DNA from: Hymenobacter sedentarius
GTDB taxonomy: Bacteria > Bacteroidota > Bacteroidia > Cytophagales > Hymenobacteraceae
Length of the DNA: 64,000 nucleotides
Reading direction: 5' to 3'
Assembly (NCBI RefSeq): GCF_001507645.1
Contig: NZ_CP013909.1
Location: 2,666,001 to 2,730,000 of the forward strand
Shown here one piece after another: positions 53,361 to 62,262 of the stretch. The stretch's first letter is position 1. Each line of letters begins with the position of its first letter. The translations under genes and the position numbers were made by a program. The notes under the pieces are model-generated. The model was not told where the DNA came from. It did not search any database and saw only the letters and a list, made by a program, of their open reading frames with translations.

Positions 53361-55205
53361 TTATTTCTGGTGGGCGGCCCAGGCGTCCATCTTGCGTTCC
53401 AGCACCGCCAGCGGCATGGAGCCACCGGCCAGTACCTCGTCGTGGAAGGCGCGCAGGTCGAACTTCTTGCCCAACTGCTTTTCGTAGCGGGCGCGCAACT
53501 CGCGCAGCTTCAGGGCGCCGGTTTTGTAGGCCAGCGCCTGGCCGGGCATGGCCATGTAGCGCTCTATTTCGGCCGTGGCGCCTTGCTCCGAGATGGGCTC
53601 GTTGTCCATCATGTATTTAATGGCCTGCTCGCGCGTCATGCCTTTGGCGTGCATGCCCACGTCGACCACCAGGCGAATGGCGCGGTGAATTTCATCGCCC
53701 AACGCCCCAATTTTCTGGTAGGGGTCGGTGTAGAGGCCAAGCTCGGGCCCCAGGCTTTCGCAGTACAGCGCCCAGCCCTCGCTGAAAGCGGGGTAGGAGG
53801 CAAAGCGACGGAACTTGGGCAATGCGGTATTCTCCTGCTGCAGCGAGAGCTGGTAGTGGTGCCCCGGAATGGCCTCGTGGGCAAACAGTGACTCCATGCC
53901 CGAGGTGATGTTGAACTTGGTGGCGTCCAGAATCGGCACGTAGAAAATACCCGGCCGCGAGCCGTCGGGCGTGCCGCGGTTGTACTCGGCCGAAGCCGTA
54001 GCGGCGCGGAAGGCTTCGGTCTGGCGAATCTCAAACGGCGACTTCGGCGCGTGCCCAAACAGTTTGGGCAGGTTGGGCGTAATCTTGGCCTGGATGGCGC
54101 GGAAGGCGTTCAGCACATCCTCCGGCGTTTTGTAGGGCGTGAATTTGGGGTCCGAGTTCAGGTAGGTAAAGAAGGCGGGCAAGTCGCCCTTGAAGCCTAC
54201 CTGTTTTTTCACGGCTTCCATCTCGGCCCGAATGCGCTTGACCTCGCTCAGGCCGGTTTGGTAAATGGCCTCGGGTGTGCGGTCGGTGGTGGTCATCAGG
54301 CGCACGTCGTAACGGTACATCTGGGGGCCACCGGGTATGTCGGCCAAGCCGGTAGTGGTGCGGGCCTTGGGCAGGTATTCCGTTTGCAGGAAGTCGGCCA
54401 GCTTGCGGTAGGTGGGCACCAGCTGGGTCAGAATGGCCTGCTGATAAGCCGCGGCGAGGCGGGTTTTATCGGCCTCCGAGAAGCTGGCGGGCATACGGGT
54501 GATGGGGCCGTAAAACAGGCTCTTGGTGGCATCGGCCGTGACCTGGGCCTGCAGCTGCGGCACCATTTTCAGTACCAGCACGCGGGGCAGTACCACGCCG
54601 GCCCGCATGCCCTGCCGGAAATTGCCAATCGCCGAGTCGGCCCACACCGGAAACTGGCCCACACGCGCCAGCCAGTCATCGTAGTCCTTCACCGTTTTGA
54701 AGGGCTGCGCGCCCGTGCCTGCGCCCAGTTGGCCCAGCGTATTGGGCAGGCTGTAAAACTGGGCAAAGGGCATCATCCAGGTGTTCAGCTTCAGGCCCTC
54801 GAGGCGGGTGTCCATCTCGTACTTGAAGATGTCGTAGCTGACCTGGTCATCGGCCGAGAGTTTGGCGCGGTCAAACTTCTGCAGCGAGGCGAGGTACTGC
54901 TGGTAAAAGCGCTGCTGTTGCTGCCGGAAAGCCTGGGTCTGGTCGTTGGGCAGCTGGTCGTTGTAGCGGTAGTCGCCCTGGCTGGTGGCCCCCAGCGGAA
55001 ACAGCTTGGCGCGGTCTTCCCAATAGGTGTCGAACAGGGCCGCCAGCGGCGCCGATGCCTTAGTGGAGCTGGCCATTGCTGCGTGCGTGGTTGCTTTGGC
55101 TTTGGGCGGGGTTTTGGTGGCCTTCTTAGTGGGCTGGCCCTGGGCGGTGGGTAGCCCGGCTGGCAAGCAAAGCGCTGCCAGCAAGACAATAGAGGTTGTT
55201 TTCAT
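53361..55205 (-). CDS. DUF885-family exported metallohydrolase, paralogue 3
   Basis: 614 residues from ATG 55205 (MKTTSIVLLAALCLPAGL...AQGQ, signal peptide). Same architecture as the 45980 gene: DYRYNDQLPNDQTQAFR near the start, HEAIPGHHYQLSLQ (about 442-455), SEGWALYCESLGPELGLY (about 471), and the ending AVLERKMDAWAAHQK. A Lys/Ala-rich segment after the signal peptide (TKKATKTPPKAKATTHAA) is a linker. It resembles paralogue 4 in the motif variant FAHEAIPGHHYQ...ENTALPKFRRF. Confidence 0.9.
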   Translation of the reverse strand: MKTTSIVLLAALCLPAGLPTAQGQPTKKATKTPPKAKATTHAAMASSTKASAPLAALFDTYWEDRAKLFPLGATSQGDYRYNDQLPNDQTQAFRQQQQRFYQQYLASLQKFDRAKLSADDQVSYDIFKYEMDTRLEGLKLNTWMMPFAQFYSLPNTLGQLGAGTGAQPFKTVKDYDDWLARVGQFPVWADSAIGNFRQGMRAGVVLPRVLVLKMVPQLQAQVTADATKSLFYGPITRMPASFSEADKTRLAAAYQQAILTQLVPTYRKLADFLQTEYLPKARTTTGLADIPGGPQMYRYDVRLMTTTDRTPEAIYQTGLSEVKRIRAEMEAVKKQVGFKGDLPAFFTYLNSDPKFTPYKTPEDVLNAFRAIQAKITPNLPKLFGHAPKSPFEIRQTEAFRAATASAEYNRGTPDGSRPGIFYVPILDATKFNITSGMESLFAHEAIPGHHYQLSLQQENTALPKFRRFASYPAFSEGWALYCESLGPELGLYTDPYQKIGALGDEIHRAIRLVVDVGMHAKGMTREQAIKYMMDNEPISEQGATAEIERYMAMPGQALAYKTGALKLRELRARYEKQLGKKFDLRAFHDEVLAGGSMPLAVLERKMDAWAAHQK

Positions 55206-55271
55206 CGAAAGTGCTAATGTGCGTAGCAAGCTACGGCTATTCCTCGAAATGGGGGCGGCGGTGGGTGGGGT

Positions 55272-55467
55272 GGAACCGCACGCGCGGGGTACCTCACCCC
55301 CGGCCCCTCTCCCGCGGAGAGGGGAGCCTCACGTTATTCAGCAAACAAAAAGGCCCGGCTCAATTGAGCCGGGCCTTTTTGTTAAAGTTGAGCTAAAAGC
55401 TTGTGTCGTGGCTCCCCTCTCTTTTGGAGAGGGGCCGGGGGTGAGGTACCCTGCGGCGTGCGGTTCC
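55272..55467. repeat. Nested palindromic element, CCTCACCCCC type, copy 2
   Basis: Left arm (55272-55327: GGAACCGCACGCGCGGGGTA, CCTCACCCCCGGCCCCTCTC) and right arm (55410-55467) are complementary over about 55 bases with few mismatches. The core is ACAAAAAGGCCCGGCTCAAT / TGAGCCGGGCCTTTTTGT (55345-55382), with A5/T5 tracts that make it a good terminator on both strands. It fills the gap between two DUF885 genes and is related to 27472-27708. Confidence 0.88.
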
Positions 55468-55475
55468 TCCAGCCG

Positions 55476-57299
55476 CTATTGCTTCGCGGCCCAGGCGTCC
55501 ATCTTCTTTTCCAGTACGGCCAGCGGCATGGAGCCGTCCTTCAGCAGCTCGTCGTGGAAGTCGCTGAGCTTGAACTTGGGCCCCAGCTGCTTTTCGTATT
55601 TGGCGCGCAGCTCCCGGATTTTGAGCTGGCCGATTTTGTAGCCCAACGCCTGGCCGGGAATGGCCATGTAGCGCTCAATGGCCGAGGTGGCCTCGTCGCG
55701 CGTGGTGCTCAGGTTGGCCAGCAGGTACTCTATGGCCTGCTCGCGGGTCATGTGGCGCGAGTGCAGGCCCGTGTCTACTACCAGGCGCACGGCGCGCAGC
55801 ATCTCGTCGCCCAGGGCGCCCATGCGCTGGTAGGGGTCCTTGAACAGCCCGAGCTCCGGGCCCAGGCTCTCGCAATACAGCGCCCAGCCCTCTACGTAAG
55901 CATTCTGGCCCCCGAAGCGGCGGAACTTGGGCAGGCTGGTGTTTTCCTGCTGCAGCGAAATCTGGTAGTGGTGGCCCGGAATGGCTTCGTGCAAAAACAG
56001 CGACTCCATGCCCGAGGTGGTGGCAAACGTGGTGGCATCGGGAATGGGCACGTAGAAAATACCCGGCCGCGAGCCGTCTGGCGAGCCCTGGTTGTACTCA
56101 GCCGAAGCCGAGGCTTCGCGGAATTTCTCGGTTTCGCGGATTTCAAACGGCGTTTTGGGCGTGCGGCCAAACATCTTTTTCAGGTTGGGCAGCATCCGCT
56201 GGTGGATGTTTTCGAAGGCAGCTAACACTTCCTGCGGTGTTTTGAAGGGCCGGAACTTGGGGTCGGTGTTCAGGTACTTAAAAAACGCCTGCAAGTCGCC
56301 TTTGAAGCCCACTTCCGACTTTATCTGCTCCATCTGGGCCCGGATGCGCGCCACCTCGGAGAGGCCAATCTGGTAGATTTCGGCCGGCGTCTTGTCGGTC
56401 GTCGTCTCGTACTTCACGTCGTAGGCATAGATTTCCTTGCCGCCGGGCACGGCGTCGATGCCGCTCGTGGTGCGCGCCTTGGGTAGGTATTCCTGCTGCA
56501 GGAAGGTGCCCAGCTTGCGGTAGGCCGGTACCAGCTCGGTCAGGATGGCCTTCTTGTAAGCGTCCGTGATGCGGGTTTTGTCGGCATCCGAAAAGTCTTT
56601 GGGCAGGCGCGAAATGGGGCCGTAGTACAGGCTCTTGGTGGGGTCGGTTACCAGAATATCAGGCGCTTGCAGCTGCGGAATCATGCGCACTACCAGCGCC
56701 CGCGGCAGCACCACGCCCCGGCGCATGCCTACCCGGAAGTTGCCGATGGCCGAGTCGGTCCAGGCCGTGAAGCCGTGCACCCGGCCCAGCCAGTTGTCGT
56801 AGTCCTTCACGGTCTTAAAGGGCTGGTTGCCCTGGCCGGAGCCGTACTGGCCCAGCGTGATGGGCAAGCCGTAGAACTGGTTGGCGGGCATCATCCAGGT
56901 GTTGAGCTTGAGGCCGGCCAGCCCGTGGTTCATCTCGTAGGCGAAGATGTCGTAGCTGATTTTGTCGTTCTCGCTCAGCTTTTCGCGGTCGAACCGCTGC
57001 AGCCGGGTCAGGTAGTTCTGGTAAAACGCGTGCAGCGTGTCGCGAAAGGCCCGGGTCTGGTTGTTGGGCAGGATGTTGTTGTAGCGGTTGTCGCCATACG
57101 CCGTGGCCGACATGGGGTCGAGGCGCAGCTGCTTTTCCCAGTAGCTATTGAACAGGCCCTGCAGGCCGGTAGTCGTGTCGGCCGCGCCTTCGGTAGCGGC
57201 GGGCTTCTCGGTAGTCGTGGCAGTTTCGGTGGTCTTGGTCTGGTTGCAGGCCGTGCTGAGCGCCGCGGCCACAAGGCCGGCGAGGGCGAGTTTTTTCAT
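55476..57299 (-). CDS. DUF885-family lipoprotein metallohydrolase, paralogue 4
   Basis: 607 residues from ATG 57299 with a lipobox (LVAAALSTAC, Cys about 18), then a Thr/Glu-rich linker (NQTKTTETATTTEKPAATEG). The DUF885 core matches paralogues 1 and 3: YGDNRYNNILPNNQTRAF, HEAIPGHHYQISLQ (about 436-449), VEGWALYCESLGPELGLF (about 466), ending AVLEKKMDAWAAKQ. Unlike its relatives it is a lipoprotein, so it is likely held at a membrane while they are soluble in the periplasm. First gene of the minus-strand cluster. Confidence 0.9.
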   Translation of the reverse strand: MKKLALAGLVAAALSTACNQTKTTETATTTEKPAATEGAADTTTGLQGLFNSYWEKQLRLDPMSATAYGDNRYNNILPNNQTRAFRDTLHAFYQNYLTRLQRFDREKLSENDKISYDIFAYEMNHGLAGLKLNTWMMPANQFYGLPITLGQYGSGQGNQPFKTVKDYDNWLGRVHGFTAWTDSAIGNFRVGMRRGVVLPRALVVRMIPQLQAPDILVTDPTKSLYYGPISRLPKDFSDADKTRITDAYKKAILTELVPAYRKLGTFLQQEYLPKARTTSGIDAVPGGKEIYAYDVKYETTTDKTPAEIYQIGLSEVARIRAQMEQIKSEVGFKGDLQAFFKYLNTDPKFRPFKTPQEVLAAFENIHQRMLPNLKKMFGRTPKTPFEIRETEKFREASASAEYNQGSPDGSRPGIFYVPIPDATTFATTSGMESLFLHEAIPGHHYQISLQQENTSLPKFRRFGGQNAYVEGWALYCESLGPELGLFKDPYQRMGALGDEMLRAVRLVVDTGLHSRHMTREQAIEYLLANLSTTRDEATSAIERYMAIPGQALGYKIGQLKIRELRAKYEKQLGPKFKLSDFHDELLKDGSMPLAVLEKKMDAWAAKQ

Positions 57300-57520
57300 G
57301 AAGTAAAAAGCCGATTTAAGCGGAACGTTGAGGTCAAATAACGGGAAAATACCCGAGGGGCTGCGCCAAACCACGGGTGCAGCGCGGCGCGGTGCCACCC
57401 CGGCGGCTGCTGGGCGGGGCCAGCTTGGGCATGGCCATTGTGCAATGAGCCTGATGTTTAGAGTAATAGCTAATTATAAAGATATTATTCAAAACCAGAT
57501 TGGCCCCCGAATAATAGCAA

Positions 57521-57551
57521 AGAGCCTCTCCGGGCGTACCGAAGAGGCTCT
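57521..57551 (-). terminator. Terminator of the small basic protein gene
   Basis: AGAGCCTC ... GAGGCTCT around CCGGGCGTACC-type loop (57521-57551), 23 bases past the stop of the gene at 57574. Short stem, weak T-run. Confidence 0.65.
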
Positions 57552-57573
57552 GGGTTATGGCAGCAGCACCAGT

Positions 57574-57765
57574 TTATTTCTTGTGGTGGGCCATGGCTTT
57601 ATGCCCGGCCTTGCGTCCGGAGTGCTTTGCCATGCGGTGCGTGCTGGATTTCCGGGTGGTCTGGGTGGTAGACTTGGTCGTGGCGGACGACGAAGCAGGG
57701 GTGGTCTGGGCTACGGCGGCAAACGTGCACAGCGCAGCCGCAAGCGAAAGCATGAGCGTTTTCAT
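57574..57765 (-). CDS. Small exported basic protein
   Basis: 63 residues: signal peptide (MKTLMLSLAAALCTFAAVAQ), then a Thr/Ser-rich stretch and a strongly basic end (HRMAKHSGRKAGHKAMAHHKK, His/Lys/Arg/Gly). No Cys, no fold expected. Resembles short His/Lys-rich exported proteins of unknown role seen in Hymenobacteraceae; metal or nucleic-acid binding are possibilities, not evidence. Standalone gene with its own terminator. Confidence 0.75.
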   Translation of the reverse strand: MKTLMLSLAAALCTFAAVAQTTPASSSATTKSTTQTTRKSSTHRMAKHSGRKAGHKAMAHHKK

Positions 57766-57948
57766 GAGGAGTAAGGGTTAATGGGTGAACGAACGATTCA
57801 AATTTATTTTGGGCAAAATGAAAATTATGTGAGATTTTACTCTCTGTAAACAAAGATTTTACACCGATAATTGACCTTGAAAAATAGCCTCCGCCATGCC
57901 GGGGCAACGGCGTATTTATCAACCAACAACAAGCCTTAAGCGACCAGC

Positions 57949-57984
57949 AAAAAAGCCCCGGCAAGACGCCGGGGCTTTTAAAAA
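57949..57984. terminator. Terminator of the Ig-repeat T9SS gene
   Basis: AAAAAAGCCCCGGC - AAGA - CGCCGGGGCTTTTAAAAA: GC-rich stem with A6 on one side and T/A-rich on the other, 21 bases after the gene's stop. Confidence 0.88.
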
Positions 57985-58004
57985 TTGAGCTAAGAATCAA
58001 GAGG

Positions 58005-60581
58005 CTATTGCCGCACGATGCGCTGCGTTACGGTGCCTTCTGTGCTCACGGCCCGCAGCACGTACACGCCGGTGGGCAAGCTGCTCAAATCCAATTCGCG
58101 GGCGGTGGCGGCTGCAGCCAGGCTGCTGGTCAGCACCCGCTGCCCGAGGGCATTGTATACCGTGAGCTGCGCTGCGGAGTGGCTGCCGGCAATGCTGACG
58201 GTGAGCGAGCCGGTAGTTGGGTTGGGGAATACCGCCAGACCAAAAGCCGACTGCCCCGAGCGTGCCGCCGTAACCGTGACCGTAACCGCTGCCGAAGGGG
58301 CTGACGCGCAACCATTTGTGCTAACAACCACGGTGTAAGCGCCGCCTTGCGTGGTGGTATAAGTGGCGCTGGTAGCCCCGGCAATGGCCACACCGTTGAG
58401 GTAGTACTGGTAGGTAGCGCCGGCCACCGTGGCTGTGCTCAAGACGCCATTGGCCAAGGTCAGGGTGGGTTGGGCTGGCAGGGCGTTCACCGTAAGCGTT
58501 GCCGTAGCCGAGGTGGCAGCACAGCCTCCGCTGGCTGCTACCGTGTTGGTGATGGTATAGGTGCCGGGTTGGCTCTGGCTCAAGTCAATGGCGCCGGTAC
58601 TGGTGTTCAGCCCTAAGCCAGTTGTTGAGCTGAACGTGCCCGCCGACGCACCACTGGCCAGGGTAGGGGCGATGCTACTGCTGGCACAATAGGCCGTGGC
58701 AGGGTAGCTGAACGTGGCCGCGGCCGGGGCCGTGATGGTCACCGTTTGGGTACTGCTGCTCGGGCAGGGGCCACCCACCGCGTAGGTAATGGTGTAGGTG
58801 CCCGGCGTGCTGCTGCCGGGCGTGATGGTGCCCGTAGTTGCATTCAGGCCCAGCCCGGCTGGCGAGGCGGCAAAAGTGCCGCCGGTTGTGCCGGTTATGG
58901 TAGCCGCCGCGGCCCCGCTGCTCTGACAAACGCTGGCGCTGGCGTAGCCGAAACTCGCCGTAGTTAGTGGGTTTACCGTCACAGAAACGGGCGCTGAAGT
59001 AGCCGCGCAGCCTCCGGGGTTGGTGATGAGCACGGTGTAGGAGCCGCTGGCCGTGGCCGCGTAGCTGGTGCCCGTGGCGCCGCTGATAGGCTGGCCGTTG
59101 CTATAGAACTGATAGGTAGCCGCGCCCGTGCCGCCCGTGGCGGTAAGCGTAACCGAGCCGCCCTGGCAGAAAGTGGTGGCCCCACCGGCGGCAAGGGCCG
59201 GCGTGGGCTGGGCATTGAGCACCAGTGAGGTACTGGCCGAGGTGGCGGAGCAGCCACTGGCTGCCGCGAGGCTGTTGGTGATGGTGTAGGTGCCGGGCTG
59301 GCTCTGGGCCACGTCCACGGCGCCGGTGCTGGCGTTCAGGCTCAGTCCCGCCGGGCTGGCGGTGTACGTGCCGGCCGTGGCACCCGCCGCCAGCGTCGGC
59401 GTGATGGTGCCCTGCGTACCGGCGCAGCGGCTGCCGCCGGCGTAGCTAAAGTCCGCCGTGGGCGCCGCCGTGATGGTAAAGCTGACGCTGGCGCTGGCCG
59501 GGCAGGTACCCCCAATGCCATACGCCACGGCGTAGGTGCCGGGCTGGCTCTGGCTCAGGTTGATAATGCCGGTAGTGGGGTTCAGGCTCAGCCCCGTGGG
59601 CGAAGCCGTGAAGGTGCCGCCGCTGGGCGAGGCCGTGGGCGTGGGGTTGGTGGGGCCGCTCTGGCAGTAGCTCGGCAGGGCATAGCTAAACGACACCGTG
59701 GGAAGCGGCGTGGCGGTCACGTTTATGGTATTGGAAGTAGAAGTGCACGTGGCGGGATTGTACGCTACCACGCGGTAGGCGCCGCTGGTGGTGGCGGTGT
59801 AAGTAGCGTTGGTAGCCCCCGGAATCTGCACGCCATCCTTCTCATACTGAAAGGTGTAGCCGCTGGCGCCCTGCCCGCTCGTATTGGCCGACAGCAGCAC
59901 CGAGCCGCCTTGGCAAAACGTGGTGGGCGTGGCGGCAGTCAGGTTTACCACGTTCTGCTTCAGCACTAGTACCGTTACGGAGGCCGAAATGGAGGAGCAT
60001 CCGGTGGCGTTGGTTACTTCCACCGAATAGCTGCTGTTGGCCGTAACCAGAGCCGTGTACGTGGCGCTGGTAGCGCCCACTATTTCCCGGCCGTTGAGCA
60101 AAAACTGGTATTTATTGCCCGCCGCAATGGGCCCGGCCACCAGGTAAATGGTGCCCTGCTGGCAAAATGTGGTGGGGCCCTGTGAGTTGATGGTAGCTGT
60201 GGGCGGCTGGCCTACCGTCACGGTGGCCACGGTAGAGGCCACCGCGGGGCTGGTGCCATTCTGCACAATGGCGCGGAAGTTGGTGGTAGTCTGAAGGTTG
60301 GAGAAAGTGTAGGTGGGCGAGTTGGCGGTAATGTCTACGTAGCCATTTCCGCTATCGGCCTGGTACTTAATAATGGAGCCGGTGTAGCCGGTCAGGGTAA
60401 GGGTGCCGGAGTTGAAGCCAGCGCAGACCGACGAAGCCGCCGGGCTGAGCGTGCCGCCGCTGGGGCCGGTGGTTTGGGCCTGGGTGCGGCCTGGCAGCAG
60501 GCCGGCCACCATCAGCCACAGCAATACGAGAAGGCGGGGCCACGTGGCAAGCGGCTGGTGCGTTTGTAGGGGTGAATTCAT
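58005..60581 (-). CDS. Large secreted Ig-like repeat protein with T9SS sorting domain
   Basis: 858 residues, signal peptide (RLLVLLWLMVAGLLPGRTQAQ). The body alternates two kinds of ~80-residue modules. Type 1 (four copies): FSYA...C...GTFxASPAGLxLN-x-TG-x(6)-SQPGTYTI-x-Y. Type 2 (four copies): FCQGGSVxLxA...Y-F-x-NG-x-x-I-x-GAT-x-x-xY, with a Cys pair. The end is a type A T9SS domain: GLAVFPNPTTGSLTVSI, LTVYNALGQRVLTSSL, LPTGVYVLRAVS. This is a surface or released adhesin-like protein; HYR/SprB-type modules occur in gliding-related proteins, but no gliding gene is present here. Confidence 0.88.
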   Translation of the reverse strand: MNSPLQTHQPLATWPRLLVLLWLMVAGLLPGRTQAQTTGPSGGTLSPAASSVCAGFNSGTLTLTGYTGSIIKYQADSGNGYVDITANSPTYTFSNLQTTTNFRAIVQNGTSPAVASTVATVTVGQPPTATINSQGPTTFCQQGTIYLVAGPIAAGNKYQFLLNGREIVGATSATYTALVTANSSYSVEVTNATGCSSISASVTVLVLKQNVVNLTAATPTTFCQGGSVLLSANTSGQGASGYTFQYEKDGVQIPGATNATYTATTSGAYRVVAYNPATCTSTSNTINVTATPLPTVSFSYALPSYCQSGPTNPTPTASPSGGTFTASPTGLSLNPTTGIINLSQSQPGTYAVAYGIGGTCPASASVSFTITAAPTADFSYAGGSRCAGTQGTITPTLAAGATAGTYTASPAGLSLNASTGAVDVAQSQPGTYTITNSLAAASGCSATSASTSLVLNAQPTPALAAGGATTFCQGGSVTLTATGGTGAATYQFYSNGQPISGATGTSYAATASGSYTVLITNPGGCAATSAPVSVTVNPLTTASFGYASASVCQSSGAAAATITGTTGGTFAASPAGLGLNATTGTITPGSSTPGTYTITYAVGGPCPSSSTQTVTITAPAAATFSYPATAYCASSSIAPTLASGASAGTFSSTTGLGLNTSTGAIDLSQSQPGTYTITNTVAASGGCAATSATATLTVNALPAQPTLTLANGVLSTATVAGATYQYYLNGVAIAGATSATYTTTQGGAYTVVVSTNGCASAPSAAVTVTVTAARSGQSAFGLAVFPNPTTGSLTVSIAGSHSAAQLTVYNALGQRVLTSSLAAAATARELDLSSLPTGVYVLRAVSTEGTVTQRIVRQ

Positions 60582-60856
60582 GAAAAAGACAAAAAGGTTG
60601 AAAGTGTAGTTGAGCTAAAAAAGACAGTGGGGCGCGGTGGGCTGAACAGTAGCGCAGACCTGGGTTCTGTCCCAGGGTTTAAAATCCCCTTATGTAATAA
60701 TGCCAAGGCCCCCATTTGCAATAAGTTATAGTAGATCCGAGGCGCCCAAACGGCTCGCTAATGTTGCGCTTACAATACTACTGCCTAAACATGAAGCCAA
60801 CATGATAAGCTGAGCCAGTCGAGGCTCATTGGCCCTGAAAATTCCGGGCTCGGGGG

Positions 60857-62194
60857 CTACTGCCCCTCTGTTGGGGGCGGGAACGTGAGCAGGAAGGAAG
60901 TGCCCAGCCCCTCAATGGAGTTCACTTCAATCCCGATGCCGTGCAGGTCGGCGATGGTGCGGGCAATGCTTAGGCCCAGGCCGTAGCTGTCAGGGTCGGT
61001 GGTGGTGGCGCCTTTGTCGAAGCGGTGAAACAGGCGCGGAAGCTGGTCTTTGGCAATGCCCAGCCCCGTGTCCCGGACTTCGAGCACGTAGCCGGCTCCC
61101 GCGGGCGCGGGCCGCCCCATCAGGTAAATCAGGCCGCCTTGGCGGTTGTATTTGATGGCGTTGCCCACCAGGTTGAACAGCAGCGTGAACAGCAGGCCGC
61201 GGTTGCAGTTGGTCACCACAAAATCGGGGTGGATTTCCTGCTTCAGGGTCAGGTCGAGCACCGCCAGACGGTCCTGCACTTCTTCACTTACCTCGGCCAC
61301 CAGCTCGGCCAATGACACGGTTTCGGTGCGGGCAAACTGGTCGTTTTCAATCTTGGAAATCATGAGCAGGGACTTGATGATGGTGCGCAGCCGGTGCACG
61401 GTGCGCTGCGAATCCACCACGCGCAGCTGGTTTTCGTCGCTCAGGCTCTCGTCGACGAGCATGTTGTCGAAGCGGTATTGCAGGGCGGCCAGCGGGGTGA
61501 GCAGCTCGTGGGAGGCATCGGCAATGAAGGTGCGCTCCTTCGTGAACGAGGCCTGGATGGTGGTCATCATCTCGCGCAGGCTCTCGTCGAGGTAGCGGAA
61601 ATCGTCGGTGCTGGTGGCAATGGGGGCGAAGTTGAACGCCGCCGGGTGGTGCCCGTTCTTCAGCCGCTGGCGAATGATGGTGTAGAACGGCTCCAGCAGG
61701 TAGCGGAAAAACGCCAGGTCGGCCAGCGTGGTCAGGGCCACGGCCACCAGCAGAATGTAGAGGGCGTAGTGGCGGAAATTGCGCTCCGTCTCGCCAATGG
61801 AACCCGTGCTGCGCCCAATCTCCAGCAGGTAGTACTTGCCACCCAACGGAAACGAGTAGCTCAGCACCCGGTAGGCCACAATCTCATCTTCCACGGCCCG
61901 CTTCGAGTCCTCAATCACATCTATCCGGGGGCCGGGCGGAATCGCCTCCAGCGAAATAAATTCTTCCTTGAGCAGGTTGTAGCTGCCGTAGGACGACTGC
62001 CCACCCTCGATGAACGCCGAAATGCCGTTTCGCCGAATCAGGCGCAGCACTTTTTCCTTTTTCTGGGCCAGCCGGTGGTCGGTCGATACCAGGGCCAACC
62101 TGCTCATCACCAGCGGCAGTACACCCACCAAGAGGAGCAGAATCGCTACCCGGGACAGGGCATTGAACAAGGAGAATTTCGTGCTAAGCTTCAA
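60857..62194 (-). CDS. Membrane sensor histidine kinase
   Basis: 445 residues. Two membrane helices (ILLLLVGVLPLVMSRLAL about 18-36; ALYILLVAVALTTLADLAFF about 143-165) flank a ~105-residue periplasmic sensor domain (DHRLAQKKEKVLRLIRRNGI...). Then a HAMP-like linker, His229 in DASHELLTPLAALQYR, N box NLVGNAIKYNRQGG, G boxes RDTGLGIAK and SYGLGLSIARTIA. An intact class I kinase. It is 68 bases downstream of the response regulator, giving a normal RR-HK pair. Confidence 0.93.
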   Translation of the reverse strand: MKLSTKFSLFNALSRVAILLLLVGVLPLVMSRLALVSTDHRLAQKKEKVLRLIRRNGISAFIEGGQSSYGSYNLLKEEFISLEAIPPGPRIDVIEDSKRAVEDEIVAYRVLSYSFPLGGKYYLLEIGRSTGSIGETERNFRHYALYILLVAVALTTLADLAFFRYLLEPFYTIIRQRLKNGHHPAAFNFAPIATSTDDFRYLDESLREMMTTIQASFTKERTFIADASHELLTPLAALQYRFDNMLVDESLSDENQLRVVDSQRTVHRLRTIIKSLLMISKIENDQFARTETVSLAELVAEVSEEVQDRLAVLDLTLKQEIHPDFVVTNCNRGLLFTLLFNLVGNAIKYNRQGGLIYLMGRPAPAGAGYVLEVRDTGLGIAKDQLPRLFHRFDKGATTTDPDSYGLGLSIARTIADLHGIGIEVNSIEGLGTSFLLTFPPPTEGQ

Positions 62195-62262
62195 AGCGGG
62201 CGTTGGTCAAACAGGGCAGTAAAACGGGTTGAAAACTTGGCCGGAGTGCGGCTTGGCGCATT

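Noticed and set aside
54051..55154. 367-codon plus-strand frame opposite a DUF885 gene
   Set aside because: Shadow frame with Gly/His/Val-rich composition and no motif; a similar shadow exists opposite each DUF885 paralogue.
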